Shown: positions 19,235 to 27,232, counted from the first letter of the stretch. The stretch: DNA of 37,854 nt from Acidobacteriota bacterium (GCA_018268775.1 JAFDVV010000019.1:75584-113437); one strand, 5' to 3'. Numbers and translations: made by a program. Notes: generated by a model not told the origin, from the letters alone.

Positions 19235-20644
19235 CTACGAAACCGAGGTGTTCACGCCAAGGTTCAGCGCGCTCGACATGATCTCATCGGCGATGGAGAA
19301 GACCTTTGCTGCGGCCTGATAGGCACGCTGGTAGTTCGTCAGGTTCGCTGCCTCTTCATCGAGCGAGACGCCGGACAGCGCGTTGCGCTGCGAGGTCAGT
19401 TGAGTAAGTATCGTTTGCTGTGCAGTGTTGTCCGTAGCCGCTCCCGACGCTGCGTTTCCAATCTGTGCCAGCAGGGATGTGAAGAAGCCGGATGCCGTTT
19501 GCCCCGCGACGATCGAAGACCCGGATACCCGCGCGAGCAGCAGCGCATTGCTGTTGCCGGTGGCTCCTTCACCTGTTGCAGCGGCTGCAATTGCCTGAGG
19601 ATCGGTTGTGGCGAGACCGATCAATCCTGCGGCTCCACCCGCCGAGGCAGGGAGAGCGAAGATGACCTGGCCGGGATTGCCGTTGCCGTCAAGGCCCTGT
19701 GCATTTACCTGGTTGATCTTCGTCCCCAATGAATAGGCGAGATTGTCGAGAGCGCTCTGAAATGCCGGAATCTGTTGGTCGCGCGCTGCAAGTATGCCGC
19801 CCAGCGCACCTCCGGTAAGTCCTACGGTGACATCCTGGCTGGATGCTCCAGCGACAAGATGGGTCACTCCGGAGATCTGCGTCGTACTCATAGCATAAGA
19901 GTGGTCGCCGCTGACAAGAACGGCTCCATTGCTTGTGGTGAGTGTTATGCCATTGGCCTCGTTCGTAATCTGGTTCAGCCCAATGTATTGCGATAGCTGT
20001 GCAATCGCCTGCTGCCGCTGATCTTCAAGCACTCCGGCGTCGCTGCCGGGAGATGTGCTGCCAATCCGCTTATTCAGCGCGGCGATTGTCGATGTCAGAG
20101 CGTTGATGCGATCGACGTATCCAGCGGCCTGCTTGTCGAGATCGCGCGACACCTGTGAGATCTGATTCGAAGCCGAGTTGAAGGCATCGGCAAGTCCCTT
20201 GGCCGCGGAAAGAACAGCTTGTCGCGTTGTCGCATCGGATGGATTGGCCGTCAACGAAGACAGGGTGCCGAAGAACGAATTCAGCGCAGAGCCTAGTGCC
20301 GTCGAACTGGCCGAGCTCGATGTTGAACTAAGGCCAAAGATGTTCTGAACCTGATTCAAAGCCGAGCTGAGCGCTTCGCTCTGCGATTGCGTTTGTATCG
20401 CCTGCTGTACGCGTTGTTCGAGAACGCGATCTCGCTGCGAAACGCCCTGTGGGCCCACGGCGACCCCCTCGCCCACTGTGTAACCCCCGATGGTGACGCT
20501 GTCCCGCGTCTGCCAGTTGACCACTTGCCGCGTATAGCCGGGTGTGTTTTGGTTGGCGACGTTGTTCGAGATAACTCCCAGCGCAGCCTGGTCAGCCATC
20601 AGCGTCTGTCTCGCAAGGTCCATCAATGAGTTGACTGTGCCCAT
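19235..20644 (-). CDS. flgK: Flagellar hook-associated protein 1
   Basis: 469 residues, at the short end for FlgK. It is the first hook-filament junction protein. The N-terminus has the rod/hook signature LMADQAALGVISNNVANQNT followed by PGYTRQ, and the C-terminus has the matching SLDEEAANLTNYQRAYQAAA. The middle is Ser/Ala/Gln-rich coiled coil and a variable domain. AGGAG six bases before the ATG supports the start. It follows flgM by 106 bp and precedes flgL. Confidence 0.96.
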   Translation of the reverse strand: MGTVNSLMDLARQTLMADQAALGVISNNVANQNTPGYTRQVVNWQTRDSVTIGGYTVGEGVAVGPQGVSQRDRVLEQRVQQAIQTQSQSEALSSALNQVQNIFGLSSTSSSASSTALGSALNSFFGTLSSLTANPSDATTRQAVLSAAKGLADAFNSASNQISQVSRDLDKQAAGYVDRINALTSTIAALNKRIGSTSPGSDAGVLEDQRQQAIAQLSQYIGLNQITNEANGITLTTSNGAVLVSGDHSYAMSTTQISGVTHLVAGASSQDVTVGLTGGALGGILAARDQQIPAFQSALDNLAYSLGTKINQVNAQGLDGNGNPGQVIFALPASAGGAAGLIGLATTDPQAIAAAATGEGATGNSNALLLARVSGSSIVAGQTASGFFTSLLAQIGNAASGAATDNTAQQTILTQLTSQRNALSGVSLDEEAANLTNYQRAYQAAAKVFSIADEIMSSALNLGVNTSVS

Positions 20645-20750
20645 GGATCACTCCTGTCCCCTATGGGGAGCTTTCACGTACAGCCACGGATTGTGCCGAA
20701 GGTGGCATGATCCTGTGGCGGACTAGGTTGGTAGGAAGGCAGGATCGGAC

Positions 20751-21053
20751 TCAATCGATGAGCGACTGAATGATCTTTCCAGCAACATCCGAAGACGGTA
20801 CCTTGTAGCTGCCATCGGCAATAGCCTTCTGCAATGCAGCGATCTTGTCTGTTCTCACATCAGTGCCGCTAAATACCTGGGCTACCAGTCCCCCGGCCTT
20901 GCTAACGTTGGCGGCGTCGGTCTGCGATTCAGAAATCTTCGGCGACTTTCCATCGGCGGTATGCTCTGCGCGCGCCACTGTCCGAGGCTTCACTGCCGGG
21001 ACAATCGCGCTCAAGGCCTGCTTCAGATCGCCGATTCCATCTCCAAAACTCAT
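20751..21053 (-). CDS. flgM: Anti-sigma-28 factor FlgM
   Basis: 100 residues from ATG 21053, which has GGAGGAG four bases upstream; the longer open frame to 21254 overlaps flgJ and is rejected. FlgM binds FliA (sigma-28) until hook completion, when it is exported and late genes switch on. The C-terminal half fits the family: VRTDKIAALQKAIADGSYKV followed by PSSDVAGKIIQSL, the conserved helix that blocks sigma-28. The N-terminal half is low-complexity, consistent with its disordered export region. It sits between flgJ and flgK, behind an exact sigma-28 consensus, giving the autoregulatory loop known from enteric bacteria. Confidence 0.9.
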   Translation of the reverse strand: MSFGDGIGDLKQALSAIVPAVKPRTVARAEHTADGKSPKISESQTDAANVSKAGGLVAQVFSGTDVRTDKIAALQKAIADGSYKVPSSDVAGKIIQSLID

Positions 21054-21076
21054 CGTTCTCCTCCGTCTACTTGAGC

Positions 21077-21103
21077 TTATCGGCGCATGATAGGCAAACT
21101 TTA
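21077..21103 (-). promoter_or_regulatory. Sigma-28 (FliA) promoter for flgM-flgK-flgL, exact consensus
   Basis: On the minus strand TAAAGTTT (21103-21096), an 11-bp spacer and GCCGATAA (21084-21077) match the enterobacterial FliA consensus TAAAGTTT-N11-GCCGATAA at all 16 positions. It lies 24 bp before the flgM start codon. Confidence 0.93.
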
Positions 21104-21144
21104 GTACCCTGCGCTTTCTTTTGTGCCGAAATTTCGGAGATGGC

Positions 21145-21438
21145 CTATTTATCGTGGTTTGCAATAGATAGCTGCTGAACGACCTGCTTGGCAATACCCA
21201 GGCCACCACGCCTTGAGATGGCTTTGGCGACGGCTTCGGTTCCAAAGCTGGCAATGGTATCGAAGGAGCTGTCCTCGCTCTTCTCGCCGCTCAGATCGTC
21301 TTCGCTTGAGCGCATCGGCTTCAGTAGCTCTTGCAGCATCATTGCTTCAAACTGCTGTGCCGCATCGGCCAGCTTAGCTCGTCTCTCGACGCCAAGTTGC
21401 GAGGACGTTCCATTGGCACCATCCAGAGCGATTGTCAT
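21145..21438 (-). CDS. flgJ: Rod-binding protein FlgJ, N-terminal-domain-only type
   Basis: 97 residues. It has the rod-binding core: AKLADAAQQFEAMMLQELLK, then DTIASFGTEAVAKAISRRGG and LGIAKQVVQQL. It lacks the C-terminal peptidoglycan hydrolase of enteric FlgJ, so wall opening must be done by another enzyme. This short form is common outside gammaproteobacteria. Its ATG overlaps the flgI stop (ATGA), implying translational coupling. Confidence 0.88.
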   Translation of the reverse strand: MTIALDGANGTSSQLGVERRAKLADAAQQFEAMMLQELLKPMRSSEDDLSGEKSEDSSFDTIASFGTEAVAKAISRRGGLGIAKQVVQQLSIANHDK

Positions 21439-22580
21439 TGGACTTCGATCTCCGCCTCTAGCGCGCCTGCCGATTTCATGGCCTGCAGAATTGAAATAAC
21501 ATCGCGCGCTGAAGCTCCTATGGCTTGCAGGCTGCGAACAAGATCGTCCACGGTCGCTCCTTGTTTCAATTCGATTCGGTTCACTGGCTTGTCCAGCGCA
21601 TCCACGCTTGTCTGACGAACGACCTTTGTATCTCCGCGCCCGAACGCATTGGGCTGTGAGACCTGAAACTCGCTTACGATGTTGACCGCCAGACCGCCAT
21701 GAAGGATCGACACGGGCTGCAACACAACAGTGCCGCCGATTACCACTGTGCCCGTTCGTTCGTTGACGACCACCTTGGCGCGGGGATAGACCGGGACTTC
21801 AACGGATTCGACTTCGGCAAGAAACGCTGGGACCTCTTCGCCACCAGCAGCGAGGATGATCCTGCGGCTGTCGACGACATGCGCGACGCTTCGGCCAAGC
21901 GTGCGGTTAATCGCTCCGGCCGCTGCCTCAGCGCTGCGAAAATCGGCATCGTTCAGCAGGAGAGAGAACTGGCTTTGTCCCGCGAAGTCCAGTGGGACTG
22001 CTCGCTCGACGATTGCACCGTAGGGGACGCGGGCGGTATTGGGGTGGTTCACCTGCTTCAGATTACCGTTCGCGCCGATCGAGTAACCACCTACGACCAG
22101 TGGGCCCTGCGCCTGCGCATAGATCTTCCCGTCAGCACCGTAAAGCGGAGTCATCAACAGGAGACCGCCTTCAAGACTTCGAGCATCGCCGGCAGAGGAC
22201 ACCGTAATGTCGAGTTTTGTGCCCGAGCGCGAGAACGGCGGCAATGTAGCCGAAACAAAGACTGCTGCGAGATTCTGAACTCGAATGGCCGAAGCCGGAA
22301 CGCTTACGCCCATGCGCAGCAACGTAGAGGCGAGGGTCTGCGTAGGAAACGCAGTCTGCTGGCTGTCTCCAGTGCCTTGCAGTCCAACCACAATGCCGTA
22401 GCCAACAAGCTGGTTGTCTCGTATTCCCTCGATGCTTGCAATGTCCTTTACGCGCGCCTGCCGTCCAACCGTTGACGTGGCATCAAACGCAAAGGATGCA
22501 GTACCCGCGAGTCCAAATAGCAGCAGAGCACTCGATATCGCAAGAGATGTCCTTCCGGGAGTAAGTGCCGATCGATTCAT
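21435..22580 (-). CDS. flgI: Flagellar P-ring protein
   Basis: 381 residues from ATG 22580, preceded by GCGGAA; an in-frame TTG at 22595 is the alternative. FlgI forms the periplasmic P-ring around the rod. It has a Sec signal (LAISSALLLFGLAGTASFAF), then the strongly conserved RVKDIASIEGIRDNQLVGYG and GIVVGLQGTGDS segments, SRSGTKLDITVSSAGDARSL, and ARVVVNERTGTVVIGG-like text (here AKVVVNERTGTVVIGG). The end (VDDLVRSLQAIGASARDVIS) is typical. It is the fifth gene of flgF-flgG-flgA-flgH-flgI-flgJ. Confidence 0.96.
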   Translation of the reverse strand: MNRSALTPGRTSLAISSALLLFGLAGTASFAFDATSTVGRQARVKDIASIEGIRDNQLVGYGIVVGLQGTGDSQQTAFPTQTLASTLLRMGVSVPASAIRVQNLAAVFVSATLPPFSRSGTKLDITVSSAGDARSLEGGLLLMTPLYGADGKIYAQAQGPLVVGGYSIGANGNLKQVNHPNTARVPYGAIVERAVPLDFAGQSQFSLLLNDADFRSAEAAAGAINRTLGRSVAHVVDSRRIILAAGGEEVPAFLAEVESVEVPVYPRAKVVVNERTGTVVIGGTVVLQPVSILHGGLAVNIVSEFQVSQPNAFGRGDTKVVRQTSVDALDKPVNRIELKQGATVDDLVRSLQAIGASARDVISILQAMKSAGALEAEIEVQ

Positions 22581-22598
22581 ATTTCCGCTACCCAAGGT

Positions 22599-23426
22599 TT
22601 AGAAGATCAGTGCGCGTTGCAAGAGCCGGATGAGTACATTCGGCCGGTGTGTGTAGTCAGTGATGATGCCTTTGCCGCGCACTTCCAACTCAAGGCTCGA
22701 TATGGCGGTCGACAGAATCTGGTTCTGCTGTGAGATATCTTCCGGCCGCACGATCCCCCGCAGCACAATTGTTTGCGTCTGCTGGCTGAACTCGACCTGT
22801 CGGGCCGCTTCAATCACCAACATGCCGTTGGGCAGAACCTCAATGACCTGTCCGCCAAGCGTTGTGCTCAGGCTTGAATTCGTCGCGCTGGTGCCCTGGG
22901 CGTCGAGACCTGCCGCTGAGCTTTGATTGACGAGGTTTTGAAGCGCATTGCCGGCATGCAGCGCACCGAAGAGACTCGATACCTGGGAGTTTGCGTTCGA
23001 CGCGCGCGAGTTCTTCACCGTCCCATCCGTCGAAGCGGCCAGGTTCTCGGAGACGACAACCGAGATCAGGTCGTGCGGACGCATCGCGCGTACGTCCGTC
23101 ATCATCCTTGTGAGTCGCCCGCTGTCCATCCAGATCGATCCCGACGCCGGTTGCGAGGAGTTGTAGGCCCGCACGCGCTCAAGGTAGTTCTCAAGCGAAG
23201 TGGCCGCCGGGCTGGGCTTTTGCCGCAAGGGATTCTTGCTCCCGGACCCCTGTGGGTAGCTCTTGATAGTTGCGAATAACGAGAGCAATAAAATGAGCGC
23301 AGTCGTCAGCGCAAAACGATAGAGTACAAACTCATAGGAACGCGCATGAGGCATTGCCGGTTCATCGGAGTCTGGCCATTGCTCGAAAAACGTTCCTTGA
23401 ACCAGTTTGAGGAGTAACTGTTTCAT
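22599..23426 (-). CDS. flgH: Flagellar L-ring protein, without lipobox cysteine
   Basis: 275 residues. The C-terminal two thirds are FlgH: GSIWMDSGRLTRMMTDVRAM, then RPHDLISVVVSENLAAS, GQVIEVLPNGMLVIEAARQV and RGIVRPEDISQQNQILSTAI. FlgH normally is an outer-membrane lipoprotein, but there is no cysteine anywhere in this protein. Instead it has a 36-residue polar N-terminus and one hydrophobic segment (FALTTALILLLSLFA). ATG 23426 overlaps the flgA stop (ATGA) and has GGAG upstream; an in-frame ATG at 23354 would give a more ordinary signal peptide but has no ribosome site. Neither start restores a lipobox. Confidence 0.92.
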   Translation of the reverse strand: MKQLLLKLVQGTFFEQWPDSDEPAMPHARSYEFVLYRFALTTALILLLSLFATIKSYPQGSGSKNPLRQKPSPAATSLENYLERVRAYNSSQPASGSIWMDSGRLTRMMTDVRAMRPHDLISVVVSENLAASTDGTVKNSRASNANSQVSSLFGALHAGNALQNLVNQSSAAGLDAQGTSATNSSLSTTLGGQVIEVLPNGMLVIEAARQVEFSQQTQTIVLRGIVRPEDISQQNQILSTAISSLELEVRGKGIITDYTHRPNVLIRLLQRALIF

Positions 23427-23953
23427 GGTTCCATCTCCACGTTGTGCGGTCCGCGAACGATGCCAAACAGAATCTGAGAATAGCTGTAAGCGTCAGGCCC
23501 GTCGCCGCCTAGGGCCAGCGGATGCGTTACCCGTATTCGGATACGGTCTCCCACCGCTGCATTTCCCTCCGCCAATCCGGCCATTTCGACGCGTATGACG
23601 GAATCCTGGCTCCACAAACGAACACGGTCTCCGTTGCGAACCGCTGGTGAAGAGAACTTCATTGGGCCTGTGTATCGATTGCTTTGCCCGGGTACTCTAA
23701 GGGTCAGCGGGGGAAGCTCTGGATGAGCACACGACACGACAATGGCCCACTGCTGCTGTAGAAAGGGGTCCCAGCGCAGGTTCGCCACGCGATAGCCGTG
23801 CATGCCCCCTTGCTGCGTTGTGCGCAACGAAGCGAGGGCCTCTTCAGGCGTCGGGCGGCAGCCTGAATTCAATGGCGCGGCTGCGACTGCGCTAGCAGCC
23901 AGCAGGCCGGCGGCCAGAATCAGAAATTTTGATGGTAATGAGGTGATCCGCAT
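23423..23953 (-). CDS. flgA: Flagella basal body P-ring formation protein FlgA
   Basis: 176 residues from ATG 23953, which is preceded by GGAGGATCGGA; the open frame to 24043 overlaps flgG and is rejected. FlgA is a periplasmic chaperone for P-ring assembly. A Sec signal is visible (KFLILAAGLLAASAVAAA). The C-terminal SAF-like domain is recognisable by PAVRNGDRVRLWSQDSVIRV followed by EMAGLAEGNAAVGDRIRIRV. Its stop overlaps the flgH start. Sequence similarity is weaker than for its neighbours, so position contributes to the call. Confidence 0.85.
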   Translation of the reverse strand: MRITSLPSKFLILAAGLLAASAVAAAPLNSGCRPTPEEALASLRTTQQGGMHGYRVANLRWDPFLQQQWAIVVSCAHPELPPLTLRVPGQSNRYTGPMKFSSPAVRNGDRVRLWSQDSVIRVEMAGLAEGNAAVGDRIRIRVTHPLALGGDGPDAYSYSQILFGIVRGPHNVEMEP

Positions 23954-23972
23954 TCCGATCCTCCGCTGTTCG

Positions 23973-24761
23973 CTAGCGAACCATGTTGTTGATCTGCGAA
24001 TACATGTCGTCGGCAACATGCACGACCTTCGAGTTGCTCTCATAGGCGCGTTGGGCCAGAATCATCTGGACGAACTCGGCGACGACATCGACGTTTGAGT
24101 TTTCGAGATATCCCTGTTGCAGCGTTCCCATGCCTGTGCTTCCGCCGGGAACGTCGGTGATCGCGTTTCCCGACGATTGTGTCGGCTCAAACAGATTGCC
24201 GCCAACCGAGTTCAATCCGCCGGGATTGGCAAACGTTGCTAGCTGAATCGTACCGAGTTGGGCCGGGGCCGTCTGGCCGGGTATCTTCACCGAAACGACA
24301 CCGTACTGCGAGATCGTAATGTCGGTTGCATTCGATGGAATTGTGATCGAGGGCAAGACTGTGTCGCCTTCCGTTGTGACGATCGTTCCCTGGTTGTTGC
24401 GGTGAAAGTTACCGGCGCGGGTATAGGCGATCGTTCCGTCCGGGCGCGTCACCTGAAAGAAGCCGGTGCCCTGAATTGCGAGGTCGAGCTTGTTGCCGGT
24501 CTGGTTGAAGTCGCCCTGGGTCATCACCATCTCGGTTGCGGCAGAACGCGTGCCCAGTCCGATCTGCAATCCCGCGGCCGTCGTCTGCTGACTCTCGGGT
24601 GAACCGGGAGTGATCATGTTCTGGTAGATCATGTCTTCGAACTGAAGCCGGCGTCTGCGAAAACCAGCCGTGGCCGAGTTGGCCAGGTTGTTGGCGACGG
24701 TATCCAGGTTCGCTTGCTGCGCGCTCATGCCGCTGGCTGCTGTATATAAAGCTCGAATCAC
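23973..24761 (-). CDS. flgG: Flagellar distal rod protein
   Basis: 262 residues, the standard length. FlgG builds the distal rod. The N-terminal ALYTAASGMSAQQANLDTVA plus NNLANSATAGFRRRR and the central GTGFFQVTRPDGTIAYTRAG are diagnostic, as is the C-terminal YLENSNVDVVAEFVQMILAQ with RAYESNSKVV. The start is GTG at 24761, with AGGAG seven bases upstream. It is 47 bp downstream of flgF and 19 bp upstream of flgA. Confidence 0.97.
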   Translation of the reverse strand: MIRALYTAASGMSAQQANLDTVANNLANSATAGFRRRRLQFEDMIYQNMITPGSPESQQTTAAGLQIGLGTRSAATEMVMTQGDFNQTGNKLDLAIQGTGFFQVTRPDGTIAYTRAGNFHRNNQGTIVTTEGDTVLPSITIPSNATDITISQYGVVSVKIPGQTAPAQLGTIQLATFANPGGLNSVGGNLFEPTQSSGNAITDVPGGSTGMGTLQQGYLENSNVDVVAEFVQMILAQRAYESNSKVVHVADDMYSQINNMVR

Positions 24762-24808
24762 GATTGCTCTCCTGCGTAAACAAGTTCGTTGCTGATTCTG
24801 TGCACCGC

Positions 24809-25564
24809 TTAGACCCTCGGCAGGTCCTCGGCAGCGGTCTTGTCGAAGTCGTTGTTGAAGACGCTTAGCGCCTTCTGCATCATCTCGGCTTGCCGCTGGA
24901 CCAGGACAAGCTGCATTGTTCCGTGAATGGCATCCTCATTGGCACCTTCGATAGCACCTTGCTGAATGGAGGCATTCGCTGCGATCGGCTTCGCATCTCC
25001 TGCAGTGAATCGGTTGGTGCCCTCTGCCGTCAGTGCGTAGCGATTTGAAAAATCGAATACGCCAACCTGGCCCACGAGGGCGCTGCCGTCTTGATTGGAA
25101 ACGGAGACACTGCCGTCAGGCGAGATGTGAATGTCACCGCTGGGAATGGTGATTGGCTTCTGTCTTATGTCCAGCACAGGTTCGCCCTGCGCGGTCTGGA
25201 GCAAGCCCGTTGAAGACCGCTGAAATGAGCCGTCGCGGGTGTATCGAACGCCGTTCGCCGTCTGAATGGCGAAGAACCCTTGACCTTGAATCGCAAGATC
25301 GAGAGGGTTTCCAGTCGCTGCCAACTGCCCCTGTCCCATATCCAGCGCGTTACCGCCAAGGATGCCGAAGTTGTTGACCGTCTGTCCAACCTGCGACTGT
25401 GCGAGAGAGTCATAACCGAGGCCTTCGACGAGCACACCGCGGAAGTAGTCGCGCTGTGCACGGAAGCCGTTCGTCCCTGTATTGGCAACGTTGTTGGCTG
25501 CGGTATCGAGCGCTTGTGTACGCGCCGCCAATCCTGTGTATGCAGCGTAGAGCCCACTGTCCAT
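24809..25564 (-). CDS. flgF: Flagellar proximal rod protein FlgF
   Basis: 251 residues from ATG 25564. It belongs to the FlgF/FlgG rod family, with N-terminal MDSGLYAAYTGLAARTQALD and TAANNVANTGTNGFRAQRDY, central GQGFFAIQTANGVRYTRDGS, and C-terminal IEGANEDAIHGTMQLVLVQR. MDSGLY is a common FlgF beginning, which supports this start; an in-frame TTG at 25585 is the alternative. No ribosome site is visible before the ATG, and a dyad abuts it, so translation initiation here is unusual. It is the first gene of the minus-strand rod/ring operon, divergent from a cheY-like gene. Confidence 0.92.
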   Translation of the reverse strand: MDSGLYAAYTGLAARTQALDTAANNVANTGTNGFRAQRDYFRGVLVEGLGYDSLAQSQVGQTVNNFGILGGNALDMGQGQLAATGNPLDLAIQGQGFFAIQTANGVRYTRDGSFQRSSTGLLQTAQGEPVLDIRQKPITIPSGDIHISPDGSVSVSNQDGSALVGQVGVFDFSNRYALTAEGTNRFTAGDAKPIAANASIQQGAIEGANEDAIHGTMQLVLVQRQAEMMQKALSVFNNDFDKTAAEDLPRV

Positions 25565-25576
25565 GCCGTGATCTAG

Positions 25577-25591
25577 GGCACGCAATGTGCC
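25577..25591. repeat. Dyad GGCAC-GCAAT-GTGCC upstream of flgF, overlapping a sigma-54-like match
   Basis: Perfect 5-bp arms around a 5-bp centre, 13 bp before the flgF start. Read on the minus strand, TGGCACA-N4-GTGCC (25592-25577) has the GG/GC spacing of a -24/-12 sigma-54 promoter, but the predicted start would leave almost no leader before the ATG. It may simply be an operator. Confidence 0.3.
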
Positions 25592-25638
25592 AAAGTGTGG
25601 ACCGGTTCTCTTAGAGAAAACTTAGCAGTGCATGAGAC

Positions 25639-25665
25639 TCAAGAAAATATTGACTGGGCCGATAC
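25639..25665 (+). promoter_or_regulatory. Sigma-28 (FliA) promoter candidate for the cheY-like gene
   Basis: TCAAGAAA (25639-25646), exactly 11 bp, then GCCGATAC (25658-25665). The -10 matches the FliA consensus at 7 of 8 positions and the -35 keeps T, AAG and a T/A-rich end. It lies about 30 bp before the GTG start and has the same spacing as the exact site before flgM. Confidence 0.7.
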
Positions 25666-25696
25666 AGCATCAGAGAGCGACGATTGTGGAGGGCGG

Positions 25697-26086
25697 GTGC
25701 GAGCATTAATTATCGATGATTCAGCGGTCATGCGTAAGGTGATTGAGCGGGCCTTACGTCAGGCAGGTCTCGATCTAAGCGATGTGGTTCAGGCCTCGAA
25801 CGGCGAAGAGGCGCTGGAGGCCCTTCGGGTCGATGCGGGAAGCGCCGCGAAGATTGGCCTCATCATCAGCGACATCAACATGCCGGTGATGGATGGTCTC
25901 CAGTTTCTTGAGGCCAGACGCGACCAGAAACTTGCGGAGGGAGTGCCTGTGGTCATGATTACGACAGAGGGAAGCGAGCCCTTTGTCCTGCGGGCGATCG
26001 CTGCCGGTGCGCAGGGCTACATCTGCAAGCCCTTTACCGCCGACCAGGTAAAGGCGAGGGTCGTTCCGTTGTTGCAGGCTGCCTAG
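25697..26086 (+). CDS. cheY: CheY-like single-domain response regulator
   Basis: 129 residues from a GTG at 25697, with GGAGGG just upstream; the frame is open further up but runs through the promoter. It is one receiver domain with all CheY landmarks: the acidic pair in LIIDDSAVMRKVIERAL, phospho-acceptor Asp in IISDINMPVMDG, Thr in VVMITTEGSEPF and Lys in YICKPFTADQVKARV. In flagellated bacteria such proteins carry the chemotaxis signal to the switch. The sigma-28-like promoter and position divergent from flgF support a motility role, but a Che kinase is not in the window. It is followed by a strong terminator. A non-chemotaxis receiver remains possible. Confidence 0.88.
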   Translation: MRALIIDDSAVMRKVIERALRQAGLDLSDVVQASNGEEALEALRVDAGSAAKIGLIISDINMPVMDGLQFLEARRDQKLAEGVPVVMITTEGSEPFVLRAIAAGAQGYICKPFTADQVKARVVPLLQAA

Positions 26087-26110
26087 TTTCAGGCGAAGCA
26101 AAACGTGAAG

Positions 26111-26143
26111 GAGGCAGCTCGTTTCGAGCTGCCTCTTATTCTT
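26111..26143 (+). terminator. Intrinsic terminator after cheY
   Basis: GAGGCAGCTCG (26111-26121), loop TTT, CGAGCTGCCTC (26125-26135): a perfect 11-bp stem followed by TTATTCTT. It separates cheY from the convergent gene ending at 26158. Confidence 0.92.
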
Positions 26144-26157
26144 GCTAGGCCTGCGCT

Positions 26158-27102
26158 TTATTTGACGACCGATTGAAAGAGCGGGGAACTCAGCAGACTG
26201 GCAAACTGGCTGTCCGAAGAGGAATAGGAGACCGTAAGTGTTCCCGAGTTAGAGTCGATCGTCGTATCGTCGAGTGCTGTCTTCTCCATCGGGGTGCCCT
26301 GTGTCTTCTTCAGCAGAGAGACGCCTTTGAGTAGCGTGGCGCAGGTTGCAGCGGTCATGGTGTCGCTCATCACGACGGCCATGTCGAACTTCACGCCGTT
26401 TTGAAAGTCCATCGTGTAGCGGGAGCTCTTCATACGGTTGCGGACCGTGTCGTAGTCGGCCAACTGCGCAGCTTCGCCAAGCACGGAGCGCATCATGGTC
26501 TGCGTGCCCTTCTGGTCCAACAGGCTCCAGATGGCGCGCTGTTCGACAGCGAGCATCTCGTTGGTCATGTCGCCGTTGGCGAGAAAGTTCTGCGCAAGAC
26601 CATCACGGGCATCGAGCGCGGCCTTCACCGATTCGCGGTCGCCGAAGACCATCGTCGTCTGATTGAGAAAGGCGACGCTCATGCCATTCTGGCCCATGGG
26701 ATAGATGTTGTTGTTGCGCAGGGCCACAGGCTTCGTCTTGCTCTTGACGAAGTTCGCCATGATCTCGCGCGTATGGAACTGGCCCTGGGCGATGCCGACG
26801 ATACGTGTACCCTGCGCTCCTTCACGGAATGCGGCAAAGGTAAGGACGTCGGCGTCCTGGTCGACCTTGAGTCCTGAGGTCTTCAATGCGGTTTCGAGAC
26901 GCTTGAGCTCAGGTGGCAGTACGCGGTCCTTTAGGTCCATGGCAGCCGTGGAGTTCTGCATGGCGCGGTAATCGACGACGATAATCTGCTGGATGTCCCT
27001 CGGGATGGCCGCTTTCGCGTCGCTGGACAACTGCGCCGCCGGAAGCAGCGTTGCTGAAAGAGCGAGGGTGGCGATGGGGAGGAAGGGCTTGAGAATCTGC
27101 AA
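26158..27102 (-). CDS. Secreted protein of unknown function
   Basis: 314 residues from a TTG at 27102, chosen because AAGGAG sits eight bases upstream and because it leaves a clean Sec signal (LQILKPFLPIATLALSATLL, then PAAQLSSDAKA). The ATG at 27171 would add 23 charged residues before the signal. The mature part is alpha/beta mixed without known motifs; recurrent features are IPRDIQQIIVVDYRAMQNST, REGAQGTRIVGIAQGQF, SVAFLNQTTMVFGDRESVKA and a Ser-rich C-terminus. The single cysteine lies in the C-terminal half. I do not recognise the family. Neighbours give no clue to function. Confidence 0.75.
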   Translation of the reverse strand: MQILKPFLPIATLALSATLLPAAQLSSDAKAAIPRDIQQIIVVDYRAMQNSTAAMDLKDRVLPPELKRLETALKTSGLKVDQDADVLTFAAFREGAQGTRIVGIAQGQFHTREIMANFVKSKTKPVALRNNNIYPMGQNGMSVAFLNQTTMVFGDRESVKAALDARDGLAQNFLANGDMTNEMLAVEQRAIWSLLDQKGTQTMMRSVLGEAAQLADYDTVRNRMKSSRYTMDFQNGVKFDMAVVMSDTMTAATCATLLKGVSLLKKTQGTPMEKTALDDTTIDSNSGTLTVSYSSSDSQFASLLSSPLFQSVVK

Positions 27103-27232
27103 TGAAGTTGCTCCTTGAGCGATTTTTAGCTCAATATGTCTATTCTTTCGTGATTTGACGATGACGGACAAGTGCCGTTATCTGCCACTTTGGACGTATG
27201 AGCCGGCCAATGGTAAGAAACCTGCTGCATTC

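Noticed and set aside
21054..21254. Longer FlgM start at 21254
   Set aside because: It would overlap flgJ and include the exact sigma-28 promoter; ATG 21053 has GGAGGAG and gives a typical 100-residue FlgM.
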